From assembly GCF_010015585.1 (NCBI RefSeq), contig NW_022985094.1, positions 62,001 to 126,000 of the forward strand: 64,000 nucleotides of DNA, in the 5' to 3' direction. Below the pieces are notes generated by a model that worked only from the letters and a program-made list of their open reading frames with translations, did not search any database and had not been told where the DNA came from. Each line of letters begins with the position of its first letter. Within the stretch, counting starts at the first letter, position 1. This document shows, piece after piece, positions 61,085 through 64,000 of the stretch. Made by a program: the position numbers and the translations under genes. The DNA comes from Eremomyces bilateralis CBS 781.70. Lineage: Eukaryota; Ascomycota; Dothideomycetes; Eremomycetales; Eremomycetaceae.

Positions 61085-61527
61085 TTCTGCTGCAGGATAA
61101 CGAACAGTCTATAAAAACCAGGTTGCGAAAAAATAATGGTTTAACGGTAGGAGATTTGATGGTTGCTGCTTACGGTATCTCTATACATATTTGGGGTGGA
61201 ATGCGTCATTATTAAGCTAGCCGCTGTAGCCCGGCATCATCGGAAGTTGAGATGGACGAGGAAAAGGATGAAATTCACTCCTTTCACTACCAATTTCAAC
61301 CTGCCAATATGCAGTACAATCCCGCAGAGGTCAACAATTGCCCTGCAAATGAATATACAATTTCTTGCTGTCTGGGTCAATGACAATCCGAATTCCATCA
61401 TCCCTAACCCGAAATCCTGACGCGGGGGTAGCTCAGACAATCCGACTGTGTCCGGATCATTCCATGCGCCCATATTGAGACATAATCAATCGTGCAAAAA
61501 TGTTGGTATCATAAGAAATCATTACAA
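61085..61527. other. Intergenic region
   Basis: 5' flank of the quinone oxidoreductase and 3' flank of the condensin gene, both minus strand. A tRNA-like start at 61422 was considered and rejected. Nothing else seen. Confidence 0.55.
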
Positions 61528-64000
61528 TCACGCTGTTGCCTGTACAACTTTGAAACCCTCCCCAATCGCCTTGCTGATCTCCTCGTCTTTGTGTTGCAAC
61601 AGACCAAGGGCATATGCAACGTCATTCCATTGCCTTTCGCTATTGCATCGTGATAATCGAGCCGCAAGCTTGTTTGCAAGTTGTTTGGCATGTTTATCCT
61701 AAAGAAAGTCAGTTATGACTCGATCCCGAGTTCCCGATGTGCATACCTTTTCAATGAAACCGGCAAGGAATTTCAGAATGCGTCTGAAAGTGTTCTCATC
61801 CAAATCCTCGTCTGTACTAAGCAAACTGAACATGTCAACGAAATGATTGTACACGGCGTTATCTTTCGTCGCAAGTTCGGTGAAAAACATCCGAGCCATG
61901 TCGGCGATTCGAGTGTCGTCGTCCTCGATACACTTCGCCATTGCCCCAAGTTGGCCCTTCACCTTGACTTGACCGGCTAGGATGAGGAATGTCAATGTCA
62001 TCAGACATGTCCGTTTGACACTAAGATCGACGTCATTGAGTCGACGATAAAGGAAATCCGTGTTTTCATCTACGAGATGATTGAAGCACACGGCCATATC
62101 GGCAAGCCCGACAACCAGATTGCTTCGGACAATGGGATCCTTGCTGCGCTCTAGGATGGTCAACAGCAAGGCGAGATGCTGCTCACAGTACTCGGCGCTG
62201 ACGCACATGAGCTTGGCCATGCAAAGGGCCGACTGGGATTGCAGGATGGGATCGTTGTATCGGGTGTTATTTCCACAGATTTCAGCAACCATGGGCCCGA
62301 AGTTGTAGAGAAGAGACTGCGGATCGTAGAGGAGCTCTTGCTCTCGAACATGAGCAAGTGCCTCCGTGAAATCATCTTCTGTCGTACCGGCCATGAGATC
62401 CAACTCGTCCTGCTCTTCCGACTGTGGTTTCTCTCCTGGCTTTCGTTTGGTGGGCGATGCGTCCCCCTTTTCACTGTTCTCGGCCACGGATAGCTTCTCA
62501 TTTGCGGCCTTTCTTCGCTTGAAGTCTTGCTCGATCAGTTCCAAATGCACAATCTGTTTGATAGCGACATGTCCCACGACGAACAAGAGCTGTGATAATG
62601 CCGCCGTCGTCCGTTGTTTGCCCGGACCGGTGCTCTTCTCGGATCGAGGAGAAGGCAATCCAGTACCGTCGTTTGCAACCGACCCGGAAGAAGACGCTGG
62701 CCGCGAATCAGTTTGGTTAGGCCGAAACACCGATTTGGTCATTCTTCGAAGTACTTCGGTGCATAAAGTGTCCGGCAACTTGGAAAGAGCATAGATGGCC
62801 CCGATCGCCTGCTCGGCAACACCGAACCATTCTTTTGAGTCCGACGCGCTTTCGACGAGATCTGCGAGTTGCACGAGCACGATATGATCGTTAGGTAATT
62901 TGGCCGCGGTCGGAGACTCTCGCTTGCCAGTTTGCTTGCCTCCATCATAAATCCGACGAAGAGCGATGCACGTATATCGGGCCAATCCGAGGTCCTTGCG
63001 GCCAATCTCTCCGAGACCGATTCTTAGACACGTCTCCATGTCCCTGACGACGATTTCCGGATCTGCTAAAGCGAGCATGCCGAGGACAATAATCGCACCA
63101 CGTCGCTGCTTCTTAGAGATTTCTTTCCGTTGTACGCCATAAATCTGCCACAGCTTTTGGACGACGATAGTGCTGACCAAGTCCGTTTTCATCATCGTGC
63201 TCAAAAGCTGCTCCAGAGACGTGAGTTCCGCCGGTGTCGCTCCAAAGGTCAGGCTGATCATGTTTCGAGCCACGTAGTTCGCAGCATCGTTTGCCGTATA
63301 GTCCGGCGCGGTGAAGAAGAGACTCTTGTAGCACTCGATCAGGTGGGACTGAACGCCTTTGCCTTCGTCGCTGTTCCCTTTCGTCCAGATTAGGCGGAGC
63401 ATGCGCCTCACCCCAATTCTCGCCGTCTCAATCTCGTAGACGTGGCATGTGACGAAGAAATCCATGGCTTCGATGACTTCCGACTTGTTTCTCGATGACA
63501 ACAACTGCGTAACCACAGGGCAGGCATTGTGAATGACCTCAATGAACCGAAGCGCTTCAAGAAAGAATCGCCGAGACAATTGCAATTGATTGATCAGTTC
63601 TGCCGTCGCCGCCTCCTTTGCTGCCCTCTCCATGGCTTCGATACGCTGATCCTCTGTCATCGACTCCGGAACCGTGGGTTCCGCTTGAGTAACATCATCA
63701 AGCAACTCGGTGTCTGCTGTTTCATCCGAGATCGTCTTTTCTCGCAGCTCCGTGGGAGGTTGTAAGGCGTCAATCTTTGCATCCTCATCTTGCAAGGCCT
63801 TTGTCCAGTCTTTCTTCTGTAGCTGACCTTTGCCAAAAGCACCGAAAGGATGAGTGGAAATCAGCTTTCCAAGGAGTTTTATCGCATTGCGGCGGACGTT
63901 ACTGCTTTTGTCTTCAAGACTCCGAGTGGCAAGTTCGGCTGCCGTTTGTCTCCTCTTAGGAAATTTGACTTCCAAATCACACAATCGCAAACAGACTTGG
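61528..64000 (-). CDS. CND1: Condensin complex subunit 1 (CAP-D2/Ycs4/Cnd1), 5' partial
   Basis: HEAT-repeat subunit of condensin, which compacts chromosomes in mitosis. Minus-strand exons >64000-61747 and 61698-61528, with a 48-nt intron; about 807 residues are visible, open to the right edge, so the N-terminal third is missing. The visible part starts in HEAT repeats (CDLEVKFPKRRQTAAEL, then RRNAIKLLGKLISTHPF). It continues through NSDEGKGVQSHLIECYKSLF. The conserved condensin core is present (NFGPMVAEICGNNTRYNDP, VVGLADMAVCFNHLVDENTD, RLNDVDLSVKRTCLMTLTFL). The last exon codes DKHAKQLANKLAARLSRC and ends VVQATA. An acidic, Lys-rich low-complexity insert (SEKGDASPTKRKPGEK) lies between repeats. 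Confidence 0.94.

Noticed and set aside
61421-61500. tRNA-like start (GCGGGGGTAGCTCAGAC)
   Set aside because: The acceptor/D-arm look is not followed by an anticodon arm or by a GGTTCRA T-loop, and no pairing 3' end exists.

Overview
The window is nuclear DNA of a filamentous ascomycete (Pezizomycotina). The gene set points to Eurotiomycetes, but this is inferred from remembered family resemblance and no search was run. The signs are many 47-90 nt GT-AG introns, a divergent H3/H4 histone pair with introns, a CaaX Ras of the rasB/ras-2 type, an LTE1-type RasGEF, a Gti1/Wor1 WOPR regulator, and a DUF3824-like protein. I see no plasmid, phage, CRISPR, transposon or virus-like element.

Left part (1-18.2 kb), dense: the 3' part of a double-PHD-finger Rco1/Cph1-like chromatin protein (+, cut by the left edge); cytosolic asparaginyl-tRNA synthetase (-); a secreted GH43 arabinanase-type hydrolase (+); the DEAD-box helicase RRP3 (-), which carries a 10-nt internal exon; histones H3 (-) and H4 (+) around a shared promoter with four CCAATCA boxes; a haloacid-dehalogenase-like hydrolase (+); and a PrpE/ACSS3-like acyl-CoA synthetase (+) with a GC-AG intron and a C-terminal AKL peroxisomal signal.

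Middle (18-43 kb): a 6 kb stretch without a recognisable gene, holding several short tandem duplications, leads into a rasB-type GTPase (+). It faces a 1745-residue LTE1-type RasGEF (-). Then come the AP-2 sigma adaptor (+, five small exons), a kelch-repeat membrane protein (-), a small soluble cytochrome b5 (+) and a Wor1/Ryp1/OsaA-type WOPR transcription factor (-).

Right part (42-64 kb): a 5.3 kb gene-poor region with a striking palindromic cluster upstream of the WOPR gene. After it come a 1210-residue protein of unknown function with an N-terminal Cys/His cluster (-), a DUF3824-like charged repeat-rich protein (-), mitochondrial glutaryl-CoA dehydrogenase (-), a 197-residue unknown protein (+), a PIG3-type quinone oxidoreductase (-) and the 3' part of condensin subunit 1 (-, cut by the right edge).

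Most genes are housekeeping or regulatory, and I see no biosynthetic cluster. Loose functional links are: Ras GTPase beside a RasGEF; H3 with H4; and two acyl-CoA enzymes (synthetase and glutaryl-CoA dehydrogenase) that lie far apart. Exon joins were made by hand from splice consensus and checked for frame and for agreement with conserved family residues. The unknowns most worth following are the Cys/His protein, the DUF3824-like protein, the micro-exon, the palindrome cluster and an unassigned open frame behind the tRNA synthetase.
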